Origin: Streptomyces sp. NBC_00344
GTDB taxonomy: Bacteria > Actinomycetota > Actinomycetes > Streptomycetales > Streptomycetaceae
Length of the DNA: 64,000 bases
NCBI RefSeq assembly: GCF_036088315.1
Contig: NZ_CP107996.1
Span: 5,105,501 to 5,169,500, forward strand
Direction: 5' to 3'
The notes under the pieces were generated by a model, which was given only the letters and a program-made list of their open reading frames with translations, ran no database searches and was not told the origin of the DNA. Positions 1 to 7,566 of the stretch are shown here, in pieces; the first letter of the stretch is position 1, and the number at the start of each line of letters is the position of its first letter. The position numbers and the translations under genes were made by a program.

Positions 1-1
1 T

Positions 2-1312
2 CAGCTCCTCATACGCCGCGCCAGCGGCGACGGCGACACAGTCCTCTACCTCGGCGCCACCGAAATTCACCTCACGGCGAAGGGCACCACGAAGACCCTG
101 ACCGGCACCCGCTACTACACCGCGGCCGGCCAGACCATAGCCCTACGCACCGCCACCAAAGACGTCACCGGCACCAAACTCACCTTCCTTGCCTCGGACC
201 CCCACGGCACCGCAACCCTCGCCCTCGCTCCGGCCACCTGGGCGTACACCAAGCGCTACACCACTCCGTTCGGCACCAGCCGCGGCACCAAGCCCAGCAG
301 TTGGCCCGACGACAAGGCCTTCCTCGGCAAACCCGCCGACACTTCCACCGGCCTCACCCATATCGGTGCCCGCGAATACGACCCCACCACAGGACAATTC
401 CTCAGCGTCGACCCACTCCTTGAACTGAATAAACACCAATCCCTCAACGGTTACACCTACGGCGAGAACAACCCAGTAACCAAAGCCGACCCCACTGGCC
501 AAGGGTCATTCACCTGCAATGGAAACTGTGACGGACAGACCAACTTCATAGAATCCCATGACGCACCGAACTTCACCTCAGGGCAGACCTGGCAACAAAA
601 GTACCCGGACTACCCGGCCGCCGGCACAAGCCATACCACCAGCACAGGCAGCACGTTGAAGAAAACCTGGAACTGGCTCACGGGCGGAGTCTATACAGCC
701 CTGAACTACGGATCTTCGATCGTCAGTAACGGCGATATCTGGCAAGGTGTACTCGAAACATATCTCAGCACCCTTGCTATACAAGCCGGCCCGGACGTGA
801 TTTTGGTGGGCGGAGCCGAATGCCTTACCCTATGGGGATGCATCGGCTCAGTCCCAACGGTGACCGTCGGATCTGGAATGATTGTCGGCGGGGCGTTCGG
901 TGCAAAGGACGGCATCGAACGCATCGAAAAGGGCCTCGGAAAGGCACTCCGAGAAGCTAAGGGGGATGGTTCCTCTGCTTCGCAAGAAATAAATTGGAAG
1001 CCAAATAGCGTAAAAACCTATGGGCATACATTTTCCGATCATGGGGCAAGAAATTCCATTCAGAAAATGGCAGACCGTGCAAAAAATAAAGGAGTGGAAA
1101 ATAATGGTCAATGGCACGACAATGAAAGTGCCGCAAATATCCTAAGGGAAAATTATCGGCCTGAAGCGAAGAAGGCGTATTTGATCGAAATTCCAAAAGG
1201 TGCAGGAAGAGTGGTCTACCAAGACGGGAGGACGGCCGAAGCGACGCACGCCCTTGTCGTTCCCAGAGGGTCATCCGGACTTATCAAGACGGCGTATCCT
1301 GTAATCCCCTGA
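2..1312 (+). CDS. RHS-repeat polymorphic toxin, C-terminal part (5' end outside window)
   Basis: The reading frame is open from the window edge to TGA at 1310-1312, so only about 436 C-terminal residues are seen. The RHS core end is clear: the motif IGAREYDPTTGQFLSVDP lies near nt 360-415, followed by NGYTYGENNPVTKADPTGQ, the usual cleavage-region boundary of RHS/YD shells. After a hydrophobic, glycine-rich linker (nt 700-920) comes a tip of about 115 residues rich in Lys and Asn, visibly lower in GC than its surroundings. It carries GHTFSDHG, GQWHDNESAA and a terminal THALVVP...IKTAYPV. The paired histidines and the late TAYP motif resemble BECR-fold ribonuclease toxins; I infer this from memory and cannot confirm it. 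The shell would be exported and would deliver the tip into neighbouring cells. An immunity candidate follows 10 nt downstream. Internal start codons such as TTG at 656 are not the true start. Confidence 0.85.
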   Translation, partial: QLLIRRASGDGDTVLYLGATEIHLTAKGTTKTLTGTRYYTAAGQTIALRTATKDVTGTKLTFLASDPHGTATLALAPATWAYTKRYTTPFGTSRGTKPSSWPDDKAFLGKPADTSTGLTHIGAREYDPTTGQFLSVDPLLELNKHQSLNGYTYGENNPVTKADPTGQGSFTCNGNCDGQTNFIESHDAPNFTSGQTWQQKYPDYPAAGTSHTTSTGSTLKKTWNWLTGGVYTALNYGSSIVSNGDIWQGVLETYLSTLAIQAGPDVILVGGAECLTLWGCIGSVPTVTVGSGMIVGGAFGAKDGIERIEKGLGKALREAKGDGSSASQEINWKPNSVKTYGHTFSDHGARNSIQKMADRAKNKGVENNGQWHDNESAANILRENYRPEAKKAYLIEIPKGAGRVVYQDGRTAEATHALVVPRGSSGLIKTAYPVIP

Positions 1313-1322
1313 GAGGAGTGAA

Positions 1323-1811
1323 ATGTTCAACGTCACGCTCACGCCACCCACGAGGCGTCTTCCTCCGGAAATGAATCCCGGGCCGCTAGAAGATCCAGAG
1401 GATTACGAGTATCTGGTAGTTTACTCGTGTGCACTGCTGGCAAAAACGGATTGTAAATTCCATATCGGAGGATTCGGGTCTGCTAACTGGGGTTTCGACG
1501 TCCATTATGATGCATCGTCCTTCCTGGAAGAGCTCCCCCGTATGCTTCGATCTGCGACTCTCGGAGAGGATTTTGATGTCGACCTATACTCCCAGGGTGT
1601 AGAACGAAACCTTCAGTTCACGTTTTCCGGAACCGTCGTGGATATCTACTGTGAATCGCGCACTAATTGGGTGCCAGAACCACCCATGGAGTCCCTGAAT
1701 AGCGACGCTGTGGTATCGATGCTTCAAAACCTGGCCACATCCTTCGCGGCTTCACTCAAGGCTGTGGTTCCGCAAGTGGCGATGTTGCCCCCATTCTCAG
1801 ACTGGGCCTGA
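1323..1811 (+). CDS. candidate immunity protein for the RHS toxin
   Basis: A 162-residue protein starts at ATG 1323, ten bases after the RHS stop, with GAGAGGAG as ribosome site between them, so it is co-transcribed and probably translationally linked. There is no signal peptide or membrane segment. Composition is acidic (PLEDPEDYEYL near residue 20), as is common in cytoplasmic immunity proteins that bind basic nuclease tips. I recognise no family. Base composition is lower in GC than ordinary chromosomal genes here, matching the toxin tip, which suggests the tip and this gene arrived together. The immunity role rests on position, size and composition only. Confidence 0.7.
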   Translation: MFNVTLTPPTRRLPPEMNPGPLEDPEDYEYLVVYSCALLAKTDCKFHIGGFGSANWGFDVHYDASSFLEELPRMLRSATLGEDFDVDLYSQGVERNLQFTFSGTVVDIYCESRTNWVPEPPMESLNSDAVVSMLQNLATSFAASLKAVVPQVAMLPPFSDWA

Positions 1812-1814
1812 CTG

Positions 1815-1933
1815 ACCCCGGGGGAGAGCTGGTGTTCCTCGGTGATGCGTATCCCGGCTCGACGCACGAGCTGGCGGCCGTGGGCCGACGACACCGTGGC
1901 CGCGGTTACCGAAGCCGACATCGAAACGGGTGA
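1815..1933 (+). pseudogene. fragment of an IS5/HARBI1-type DDE transposase
   Basis: Frame 2 from about 1823 to the TGA at 1931 reads GELVFLGDAYPGSTHELAAV before degenerating. This matches the region around the second catalytic Asp of DDE endonuclease-type transposases (usual pattern: V-G-D-x-x-P-G-S-T-H-D). No start, no first Asp and no final Glu are present. It is a scrap left by an old insertion or recombination just behind the immunity gene. Confidence 0.5.
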
Positions 1934-2051
1934 TGGGCAGCGGGCGTATGAGCATCGGGTGGACGTCGTGGTTCAGCCTGTGCGGGGCAGAGAGCTGGTG
2001 TGTCGGCGGGCGGACGACTCACTGCGACCGCCCTCCGTATTTCCGTTGACT

Positions 2052-2083
2052 GCTCCGGCTGGCTTCCTCCGACCAGCCGGAGC
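2052..2083 (+). terminator. hairpin, probable terminator
   Basis: Eleven-base perfect arms GCTCCGGCTGG (2052-2062) and CCAGCCGGAGC (2073-2083) enclose a 10-nt loop and are followed by TTCTTC. It lies about 240 bases behind the immunity gene and may end the RHS transcript or belong to a lost gene. Confidence 0.5.
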
Positions 2084-2139
2084 TTCTTCATACCCGCATC
2101 CGATGCCTACCGGGCGAGCACTGCGCTCGGGGCTCACCC

Positions 2140-2448
2140 CCCGTCACGCCTGCGTCAGCCGCAGCCCTCCCTCAGGCAGCCGAAGCCCCCGCTGCCCCGT
2201 CCATGCCACTCAGTCAGGGGATCGCCGACCTCCCCGTAGCAGACGAAAACCGGACGGGCTACGAACGGACCAAGTTCAAGCACTGGGTCGACGCCGACCA
2301 CGACGGCTGCAACACCCGGGCCCAAGGTCCTCAAATCCGAGTTACGCACCACACCAGTCGTCGAAGCCGGGTGCAAGATCGTCTCGGGTGAATGGTTCAG
2401 CTACTACGACAGCGTCACTGTGACCGCACCCGGCGGCCTCGACCACAT
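2140..2448 (+). pseudogene. frameshifted fragment of an HNH (GmrSD/DUF1524-type) nuclease
   Basis: From about 2140 an alanine/proline-rich stretch leads into IADLPVADENRTGYERTKF (codon frame of 2203), then KHWVDADHDGCNTRA. This is the N-terminal signature of secreted Streptomyces HNH-family proteins. A frame change near 2323 is needed to continue with VLKSELRTTPVVEAGCKIV and GEWFSYYDSVTVTAPGGLDHM. In intact proteins GGLDIDHMVPL follows with the catalytic His; here IDH is reduced to DH and the family similarity stops at 2448, where a lower-GC sequence begins. No intact start or catalytic centre remains, so this is a remnant joined by deletion to the next element. Confidence 0.65.
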
Positions 2449-2628
2449 GAATTCAAAAATTACATAGAGGCTCGCAAGCATATGCCCGGTTATGAGAGTG
2501 CGCCTATCGGGTTCTGTTTCACAAATAACTCTATCGAGCCACGTTTTCGCTCTGCCCTCGACTCGCATTTCGCGCAGTTGCGAAGGGCGAACCCAGGCGT
2601 GGATATACGATTGGATATTGCTCAGTGA
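2446..2628 (+). pseudogene. displaced C-terminal tail of a second toxin domain
   Basis: Sixty residues from CAT at 2446 to TGA at 2626-2628 begin HEFKNYIEARKHMPGYESAP and end PGVDIRLDIAQ. The stretch is lower in GC than the HNH fragment it is joined to and has no start codon of its own. Its stop overlaps the start of the next gene as GTGA, the arrangement expected of a toxin 3' end coupled to its immunity gene. The EFK motif could be the E-x-K of a PD-(D/E)xK nuclease fold; that is speculative. The N-terminal part of the toxin is missing. Confidence 0.45.
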
Positions 2629-2978
2629 GTTACTATTTCGAAGTCGATGGGCGGACCGTGTGGGATTGCTCCCTCCGTATCGGGCGGTGGTTCATCGCCT
2701 CCGCGGAGAGTGTGGCAGGACTTATTGATCTACCAACGGGGTTGGCGCCTTCCAGTCAGGATTCCTGCGATATCGAACTGAAAATCTTTCGGGGTTTTGT
2801 TGACGGATTGCGAGAGTGTTATAACTCCACCCGGCATCCAGTGATGCATTCATTGATGGACGGCCTACTCGTTACGTGCCTCGTTCTGCTGGAGCGTGGG
2901 GGTACAGGGAGCGTACCAATGAACTTGACAGAAAATGCCCTGTTCGAAAGAAAAGCCATTATCGCTCAGTCCATGTAG
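2625..2978 (+). CDS. candidate immunity protein, DUF6086-like
   Basis: A 117-residue protein starts at GTG 2625, overlapping the upstream stop as GTGA. It begins MSYYFEVDGRTVWDCSLRIG and contains LIDLPTGLAPSSQDSCDIEL and HPVMHSLMDGLLVTCLVLLE. This layout recalls the small Streptomyces DUF6086 family, a recollection I could not check. It is cytoplasmic, with no signal or membrane segment. Its coupling to a toxin tail suggests immunity. Because the toxin body is gone, it would be an orphan immunity gene that could still protect against relatives carrying the full toxin. Confidence 0.6.
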   Translation: MSYYFEVDGRTVWDCSLRIGRWFIASAESVAGLIDLPTGLAPSSQDSCDIELKIFRGFVDGLRECYNSTRHPVMHSLMDGLLVTCLVLLERGGTGSVPMNLTENALFERKAIIAQSM

Positions 2979-3068
2979 CTTTCACGTGAATCCAGACTGC
3001 TTGGTCGAACTGTGCGTCCAACACGGCGCTTTATTCGCTGGTCTACTGAACTTGGTTGAGCGATGTCG

Positions 3069-4168
3069 GATCCGTTCGCCTGACAGCGGCATGTTGACTC
3101 CGGTAGCCCTGGATTGTGAGGTATGCACAGGGCGACGGGTTGACCGACGCCGAGAGGGCCGCGCGGGAGCGGATCCGGCTGCAGGCCGTGGAACGCTTCG
3201 AGGGCGGGGAGAAGAACCGGGGGGGATCGCCGCCACGCTACGCGTGAGCGAGCGGTCGGTGGAGCGGTGGCGCCGGGCCTGGCGCGAGCGCGGAGATGTT
3301 GGCGTCCAGTCGAAGGGGTCGCCCGGCTGTCCGAGGCTCGGTCCGGGCTGGAACGAGAGTTGGAGCGGGGGCCGCTGGTCCATGGGTGGGTTGACCAGCG
3401 GTGGTCTCTGGCGCGGGTGAAGAAGCTGATCGGCCGACTGTTCCACGTCTTGTACACGGTGGAGGGCACGTGGCGGCTATTGAGACGACACGGCTGGTCG
3501 TGGCAGCAGCCCGCCCGCCAGGCGATCGAGCGCGACGACGTGGCGGTGGAGCTGTGGAAGAAGGAGGTCTGGCCACGAGTAAAAGCGCCGCAGCGGCCCT
3601 CGGGGCCTGGATCGTCTTCGAGGACGAAGCCGGGCAGTCGATGATTCCGCCGCGTGCCAGAACCTGAGGCCGGATCGGCCAGACTCCGGTCGTCCGAGTC
3701 CGCGGTCGAGGTTTCGGTCGGGTGTCGATGGCGGGGATGACCTGCTACAAGCCGGGTGAGCGGTCTCGGCTTATCTATCGGATCCGCGAGTACCGCGGCC
3801 GCAAGGACGAGCCGAAAGGCTTCGGCTGGCGCGACTTCCGGGACCTGATCGTCCACGCCCGGATCCAGCTCGGTGGCCCGATCGTTCTGGTCTGGGACAA
3901 CGTCTGCCTGCACCTGACCAAGCCGCTGCGGGCGTTCATCGAAGCGAACTCCCACTGGCTCACCGTGTTCCAACTGCCCACCTACGCTCCGGACCTCAAC
4001 CCGCAGGAGAGCATCTGGTCGCTGGTCAAGCGCGACATCGGCAATCTCGCGGCAGCCGACCTCGGTCAGATCGCCCGGGACGTGAAGCACAGACTCAGGC
4101 AGATCCAGCTCCACCCGAACATGGTCGACGGCTGACTTGCCGACACAGACCTGAGACTGGACGGATGA
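3069..4168 (+). mobile_element. IS630-family insertion sequence, degenerate
   Basis: The element is about 1.1 kb, the usual size for IS630. The limits are set by imperfect terminal similarity: ATCCGTTC and CGGCATGT on the left (3070-3095) against the reverse complement of CTGACTTGCCG ... ACGGATGATC on the right (4135-4170). It contains one broken transposase gene. The right end cuts the 3' part of the SUKH-like gene on the opposite strand. No TA target duplication could be confirmed by eye, so the ends are approximate. Confidence 0.5.
3116..4135 (+). pseudogene. IS630-family transposase, several frameshifts
   Basis: Pieces in three frames together make a full-length transposase. A GTG start at 3116 gives VRYAQGDGLTDAERAARERI. 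After a shift near 3217 the helix-turn-helix IAATLRVSERSVERWRRAW is seen. A second shift near 3320 leads to LVHGWVDQRWSLARVKKLIG, and a third near 3595 to GAWIVFEDEAGQSMIPPRAR with a stop at about 3665. The last piece (from 3722) holds IVLVWDNVCLHLTKPLRAF and LPTYAPDLNPQESIWSLVKR. The DDE triad (EDE, WDN, NPQE) survives in pieces. At least three frameshifts and a stop mean it is inactive. Confidence 0.85.
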
Positions 4169-4695
4169 TCTGAGGCGGCAATCGCTGTTGGATCACACAT
4201 CCCAAAGTCCCCGATCGCCACGTCGTCGCAGAACGTCTCCCAGAAACCGCTGTCCGCGAGAGCGGTCTCGTCGATGCTAGAGATGAGATCACGAAGCTCT
4301 TCCGCCACCTCCTCGTACCCGTCCTCGTCGCCGTCCGCATAGAACGGGAATCGTGCGATCACCGCGGCCACGCATTGGTTGAAGGAGCCGAGATCGCTGT
4401 TCACATGACGGGCCCTCGCTGACTCGATCTCGGGAATCTGCACCACGTGACCAGTGGCAACGTCGACGGCGATGCGTCCGAACAGGCCACTCGTCGCGAT
4501 GGCGACCAGCCCTCGCTCACCGATCCCCCCGAGGAACACCGGCTCACTCAGCGGCCGGTACTCATATCCGATCAACCCGACCGGGACACCAATTTCATCG
4601 AGATCGATAGCAATCTGGGCAGGCGCCTCGGGTGGAGCGACGATGCGGATCAAGGCGAACTCGGGTTTCGGCAACTGCGGCAGGGGCTGGCTCAC
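4066..4695 (-). CDS. SUKH-4-like immunity protein, 3' end replaced by IS sequence
   Basis: A 209-codon frame starts at GTG 4695. Residues 1-170 look native: IGVPVGLIGYEYRPLSEPVF, RIAVDVATGHVVQIPE and VNSDLGSFNQCVAAVIARFP are the pattern of SUKH-4 (SMI1/KNR4 superfamily) proteins, which act as immunity proteins against diverse nuclease toxins. At about 4168 the frame enters the right end of the IS630 element, so the last 30 or so residues (DHPSSLRSVSASQ...) are IS-derived. The core fold ends before the junction, so the product may still work. The frame stays open upstream for some 25 codons without a better start. It lies directly downstream of the SDR gene on the same strand. Confidence 0.6.
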   Translation of the reverse strand: MSQPLPQLPKPEFALIRIVAPPEAPAQIAIDLDEIGVPVGLIGYEYRPLSEPVFLGGIGERGLVAIATSGLFGRIAVDVATGHVVQIPEIESARARHVNSDLGSFNQCVAAVIARFPFYADGDEDGYEEVAEELRDLISSIDETALADSGFWETFCDDVAIGDFGMCDPTAIAASDHPSSLRSVSASQPSTMFGWSWICLSLCFTSRAI

Positions 4696-4760
4696 CGAGA
4701 GGATCTTCTCCCGACGGAATGGTCGAGCGGCATCGCGGACCGTGTTGTAGACCTCGTCGC

Positions 4761-5450
4761 TTACCAGGGCAGAGGGCCCGCCGCGTCGAAGTAGCCGCCG
4801 GTCGGGCCGTCAGGCCCCGGCTGGGCCATCCGAACGATAATCTCGGCGCCCTGCTCGACGGTCTGTGTGCCCTCGCGCCGGTTCAGGTCCGTCGCGGTGT
4901 AGCCGGGCTCCACGGCGTTGATCCGCATCCGCGAGAACGCCTTGGCGAACTGCACGGTGAGCATGTTGACCGCGGTCTTGGAGGCCGGGTAGGCGACCCC
5001 CGGGTACCCCTTGCCTGCCTGGGCCAACGAGGCCAGGCTGCTGCTGACATTGACCACGACAGGGGCGGAGGAGCGTTCCAGCAGTGGCAGGAAGGCATGG
5101 GTCACCCGGACCAGGCCGAAGACGTTGGTCTCGAACACCTCCCGCATCACGTCGGCGGTCAGCTCCGCGGCGCCGATGATGTCGCCTCCCGGTGACCGCA
5201 CCTCGATTCCGGCGTTGTTGACCAGGACGTCCAGGCCGCCGTCGGCCTCAATGGTGGCCACCGCGTCGGCGACCGACGCATCGTCGGTGACATCGAGTTG
5301 CACGAATCGTGCGCCCAGCTCGGCCGCGGCCGCCGCGCCCCGCTCAGTGTTGCGCGCTCCCAGGTAGACGGTGTGGCCCGCGGCGATGAGGCGGCGGGCG
5401 GTCTCGTGCCCGAGGCCCTTGTTGGCCCCGGTGATCAAGGTTGTCGTCAT
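4761..5450 (-). CDS. SDR-family NAD(P)-dependent oxidoreductase
   Basis: A 229-residue classical short-chain dehydrogenase. ATG at 5450 was chosen because GGAGGGAAG precedes it by about eight bases. The nucleotide-binding motif TGANKGLGHETARRL lies at residues 6-20, VLVNNAGIE near 80, a catalytic Ser region VVVNVSSSLASLA near 130 and YPASKTAVNM (YxxxK) near 150. The substrate is unknown; close relatives act on small carbonyl compounds or alcohols. The gene is probably independent, with the SUKH-like gene downstream. Confidence 0.9.
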   Translation of the reverse strand: MTTTLITGANKGLGHETARRLIAAGHTVYLGARNTERGAAAAAELGARFVQLDVTDDASVADAVATIEADGGLDVLVNNAGIEVRSPGGDIIGAAELTADVMREVFETNVFGLVRVTHAFLPLLERSSAPVVVNVSSSLASLAQAGKGYPGVAYPASKTAVNMLTVQFAKAFSRMRINAVEPGYTATDLNRREGTQTVEQGAEIIVRMAQPGPDGPTGGYFDAAGPLPW

Positions 5451-5702
5451 GGGCACAGCTTCCCTCCGCGATGATGCGATCGACCAATGGTTTACGACAC
5501 GGTCCCCGGCGCTGCTCGACCAGGGCGCCGACACCCACCGTGCGATCGCTTCACCAGTCCCGGACCGCTCCGCCCGTCGGCCCACCCGCCGCAAGCCGAG
5601 CGCCCGCCCGGCAGGCAGCCTGTTCGATCAGGCAGTCATGCTGCTGGTCCGTCTCGCCAGGCGCGACCCGTTCGTTGTGGGGTTTCGGGCCCGGGCGAGC
5701 GG

Positions 5703-5921
5703 TCAGGGGCGGGTGGTTCCGACCCGCTTCAGGTCATCGACGAAGGCGGTCCAGGCGGCGGCCGGGATGAGGAGCGCGGGGCCGGCCGGGTTCTTGCTGT
5801 CGCGGACGGGGAGGGTGCAGGGGAAGCCGGGGGCTACCTCGAGGCAGTCGCCGCCTTGACCGTTGCTGTACGTGCTCTTGCGCCAGGTGGCGCTGCTCAA
5901 GTCGACTCGCGTGAAGCGCAT
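5703..5921 (-). CDS. DUF397 domain protein
   Basis: A 72-residue protein with the DUF397 signature: WRKSTYSNGQGGDCLEVA followed by VRDSKNPAGPALLIPAAAW. This family is abundant in Streptomyces and nearly always sits beside an XRE/DUF5753 regulator, as in the whiJ and abaA-type loci that affect development and antibiotic production. The start overlaps the end of the XRE gene upstream by about 25 bases, so the two are translated together. The molecular function is not established; it probably works as partner of the regulator. Confidence 0.92.
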   Translation of the reverse strand: MRFTRVDLSSATWRKSTYSNGQGGDCLEVAPGFPCTLPVRDSKNPAGPALLIPAAAWTAFVDDLKRVGTTRP

Positions 5922-6745
5922 GCGCGGTACTCCTCCAGTGCGGAACGGATCACCGTAAGGGACTCATCGGGTGGCAGAGCCTGTGCTTGCAGCAGATCGT
6001 ATGCCAGTGCGTACTCCGCAACCTGTTCTGGAGTCTCGACCAGCTCTCCGGAGTGCGAGCTCTCCGTGTAGGCCACGTCTCGGCCTGTCTCGAGGCTCAG
6101 AAGGGTCAACGATCCACCCATGACCGGGTGTTCACCCTTCCCGAAAGGGAGTACTTGCAGGATGACATGTGGCGTGAGTGCTCGGCCGAGTAAGTGGTCC
6201 AACTGCCCGATCATGACCGTCACACCGCCCACCGGCCGGCGGATCACCGCTTCGTCCAGGATGCACCACAGGAGGGGAGGCGCGGCGCCGTCGAGAATGT
6301 TCTGCCGATCAAGCCTGGCGACTACCAGTTCATCGATCCGGCTGTCGATGTCCCGTGGACGGCTGATCCGCAGGAGGGCCCGCGCATACGGCTCGGTCTG
6401 GAGTAGTCCAGGCACTGTCTGTGACGTGTACTTGAGCATTTTGGCCGACTTGGCCTCATAGGCCATGAAGGCCCGCGCCCAGTCCGGGATCGGTGTCCGC
6501 CTGATGTGGCCCCACAGGTCGACCAGATCCCCGTCCGCGCCAAGCAGCGCATCGAGCGTGGTGTTGACATCCTGCGGTGGTGTCTCGTTGCCGAGTTCGT
6601 ACTGGGCGATGCGGCTGTGGGCGATGGGGACCTTGTCGCCCAGTTGGCGTTGGGTGAGCCCGGCGCGGACCCGGAGCTTGCGCAGCTTCGTGCCGTAGAG
6701 GGCGGCGAGTGAGGCGGACGGGTCGAGGTCCTTCGGTGCCGGCAT
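5897..6745 (-). CDS. XRE-family regulator with DUF5753 domain
   Basis: A 282-residue DNA-binding protein. Residues 16-65 form the helix-turn-helix (LRKLRVRAGLTQRQLGDKV, HSRIAQYELGNETPP). From about residue 95 the DUF5753 domain follows (YTSQTVPGLLQTEPYARAL, ILDEAVIRRPVGG, LPFGKGEHPVMGG, VAYTESSHSGELVE). This is the standard partner of the DUF397 gene that overlaps its 3' end. A divergent small gene begins 117 bases upstream, so the intergenic region probably holds promoters for both directions. The targets cannot be read from sequence. Confidence 0.92.
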   Translation of the reverse strand: MPAPKDLDPSASLAALYGTKLRKLRVRAGLTQRQLGDKVPIAHSRIAQYELGNETPPQDVNTTLDALLGADGDLVDLWGHIRRTPIPDWARAFMAYEAKSAKMLKYTSQTVPGLLQTEPYARALLRISRPRDIDSRIDELVVARLDRQNILDGAAPPLLWCILDEAVIRRPVGGVTVMIGQLDHLLGRALTPHVILQVLPFGKGEHPVMGGSLTLLSLETGRDVAYTESSHSGELVETPEQVAEYALAYDLLQAQALPPDESLTVIRSALEEYRACASREST

Positions 6746-6861
6746 CGGCGGCCCCCGTTTTCGTTCGGCGCTCCGAAAACTGTTACTCCTGGTGATCGTA
6801 GCCGTACGGACCGATGCTTGTCCGTGGAAGGCGAAGCCATCGCGAGAGGGGCGAGACAGGT

Positions 6862-7095
6862 ATGGGCACGTGGGAGTACGGGAGTTCGGGCCCCGGCATC
6901 AGGGAAGCCGAGGCGGCACGGGACGAGTTGCGTGCGGCGCTGGCGGCGGTGGATGTGCTCCTTCCGTCGCTGGGGCTCGATCCGGTCTCACTCGCCAGTA
7001 CCTACCTGCCTCCGCTGGTGGAGCTCGGCCGTTGCCACCCGAGCGTGGCCCGACAGCTGGCAGCAGCACTGCGGGGTACGTTCCGTGACTGGTGA
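6862..7095 (+). CDS. small hypothetical protein
   Basis: 77 residues, starting at ATG 6862 behind GAGGGGCGAG. The protein is helical with no signal or membrane segment (IREAEAARDELRAALAAVDV, VELGRCHPSVARQLAAAL). High G/C at third positions supports coding. It is divergent from the XRE/DUF397 pair, a position where Streptomyces whiJ-type loci often carry a third small gene. A short acidic gene overlaps its end. No family was recognised. Confidence 0.6.
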   Translation: MGTWEYGSSGPGIREAEAARDELRAALAAVDVLLPSLGLDPVSLASTYLPPLVELGRCHPSVARQLAAALRGTFRDW

Positions 7096-7228
7096 GCCGG
7101 AGTCGGCCGAATCGGAACCGGCCGAGCCGGAGGCCACGGAACGCGACGACGAAGAGGACGCGCGCCGCGCGGAGTTACTGGCAAAGGTGCGCGAGGCGAA
7201 CAAGCAGAGTCTTGCCCGCCCGCGGTGA
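7085..7228 (+). CDS. small acidic hypothetical protein
   Basis: A GTG at 7085 opens a 47-residue frame overlapping the end of the preceding gene by 11 bases. The product is strongly acidic in the first half (repeated EPE/ESE, then ERDDEEDARR) and ends in a short basic helix (KVREANKQSLARPR). The overlap suggests translational coupling. There is no known family; the coding claim rests on overlap and codon bias. Confidence 0.45.
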   Translation: MTGEPESAESEPAEPEATERDDEEDARRAELLAKVREANKQSLARPR

Positions 7229-7566
7229 CGGCGGACGGACCGCCGACGATAGGTAATGCCTGTAGTCGGCTGTGATGCTGCGGCTCAGCAGGGGCAAGGG
7301 GTCGAACGTTCCTACCTGTGATGCGCCGGCACCGCCTCCGGGGCGAGGGACGGGGCCCTCGTCACATCGACGGCCACTGGGCGTCCCGGCCCGCTCGAGC
7401 AGTGGGATCATCCGGAATGCCTCGTGTTCGTACCGCACATGGCCGCACGGACAATGCCCCGCGAATTATGGCCGGCTGCAGCGGTCAAGCGGCAGGTGCC
7501 GAGGTGGAGTTCGGCCATCCTGTATCGGCTCGACGTCCCTACCGTTGTTCACGGTTGCTGCTGACG
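7229..7566. other. intergenic, no supported gene
   Basis: These 338 bases between the small acidic gene and the decayed kinase gene hold several open frames, but none with a ribosome site or recognisable product. The stretch is probably decayed DNA like its neighbours. Confidence 0.5.

Noticed and set aside
3116..4135. Programmed frameshifting in the IS630 transposase
   Set aside because: Some IS630 elements use one frameshift, but here at least three shifts and a stop are needed, so it is decay.
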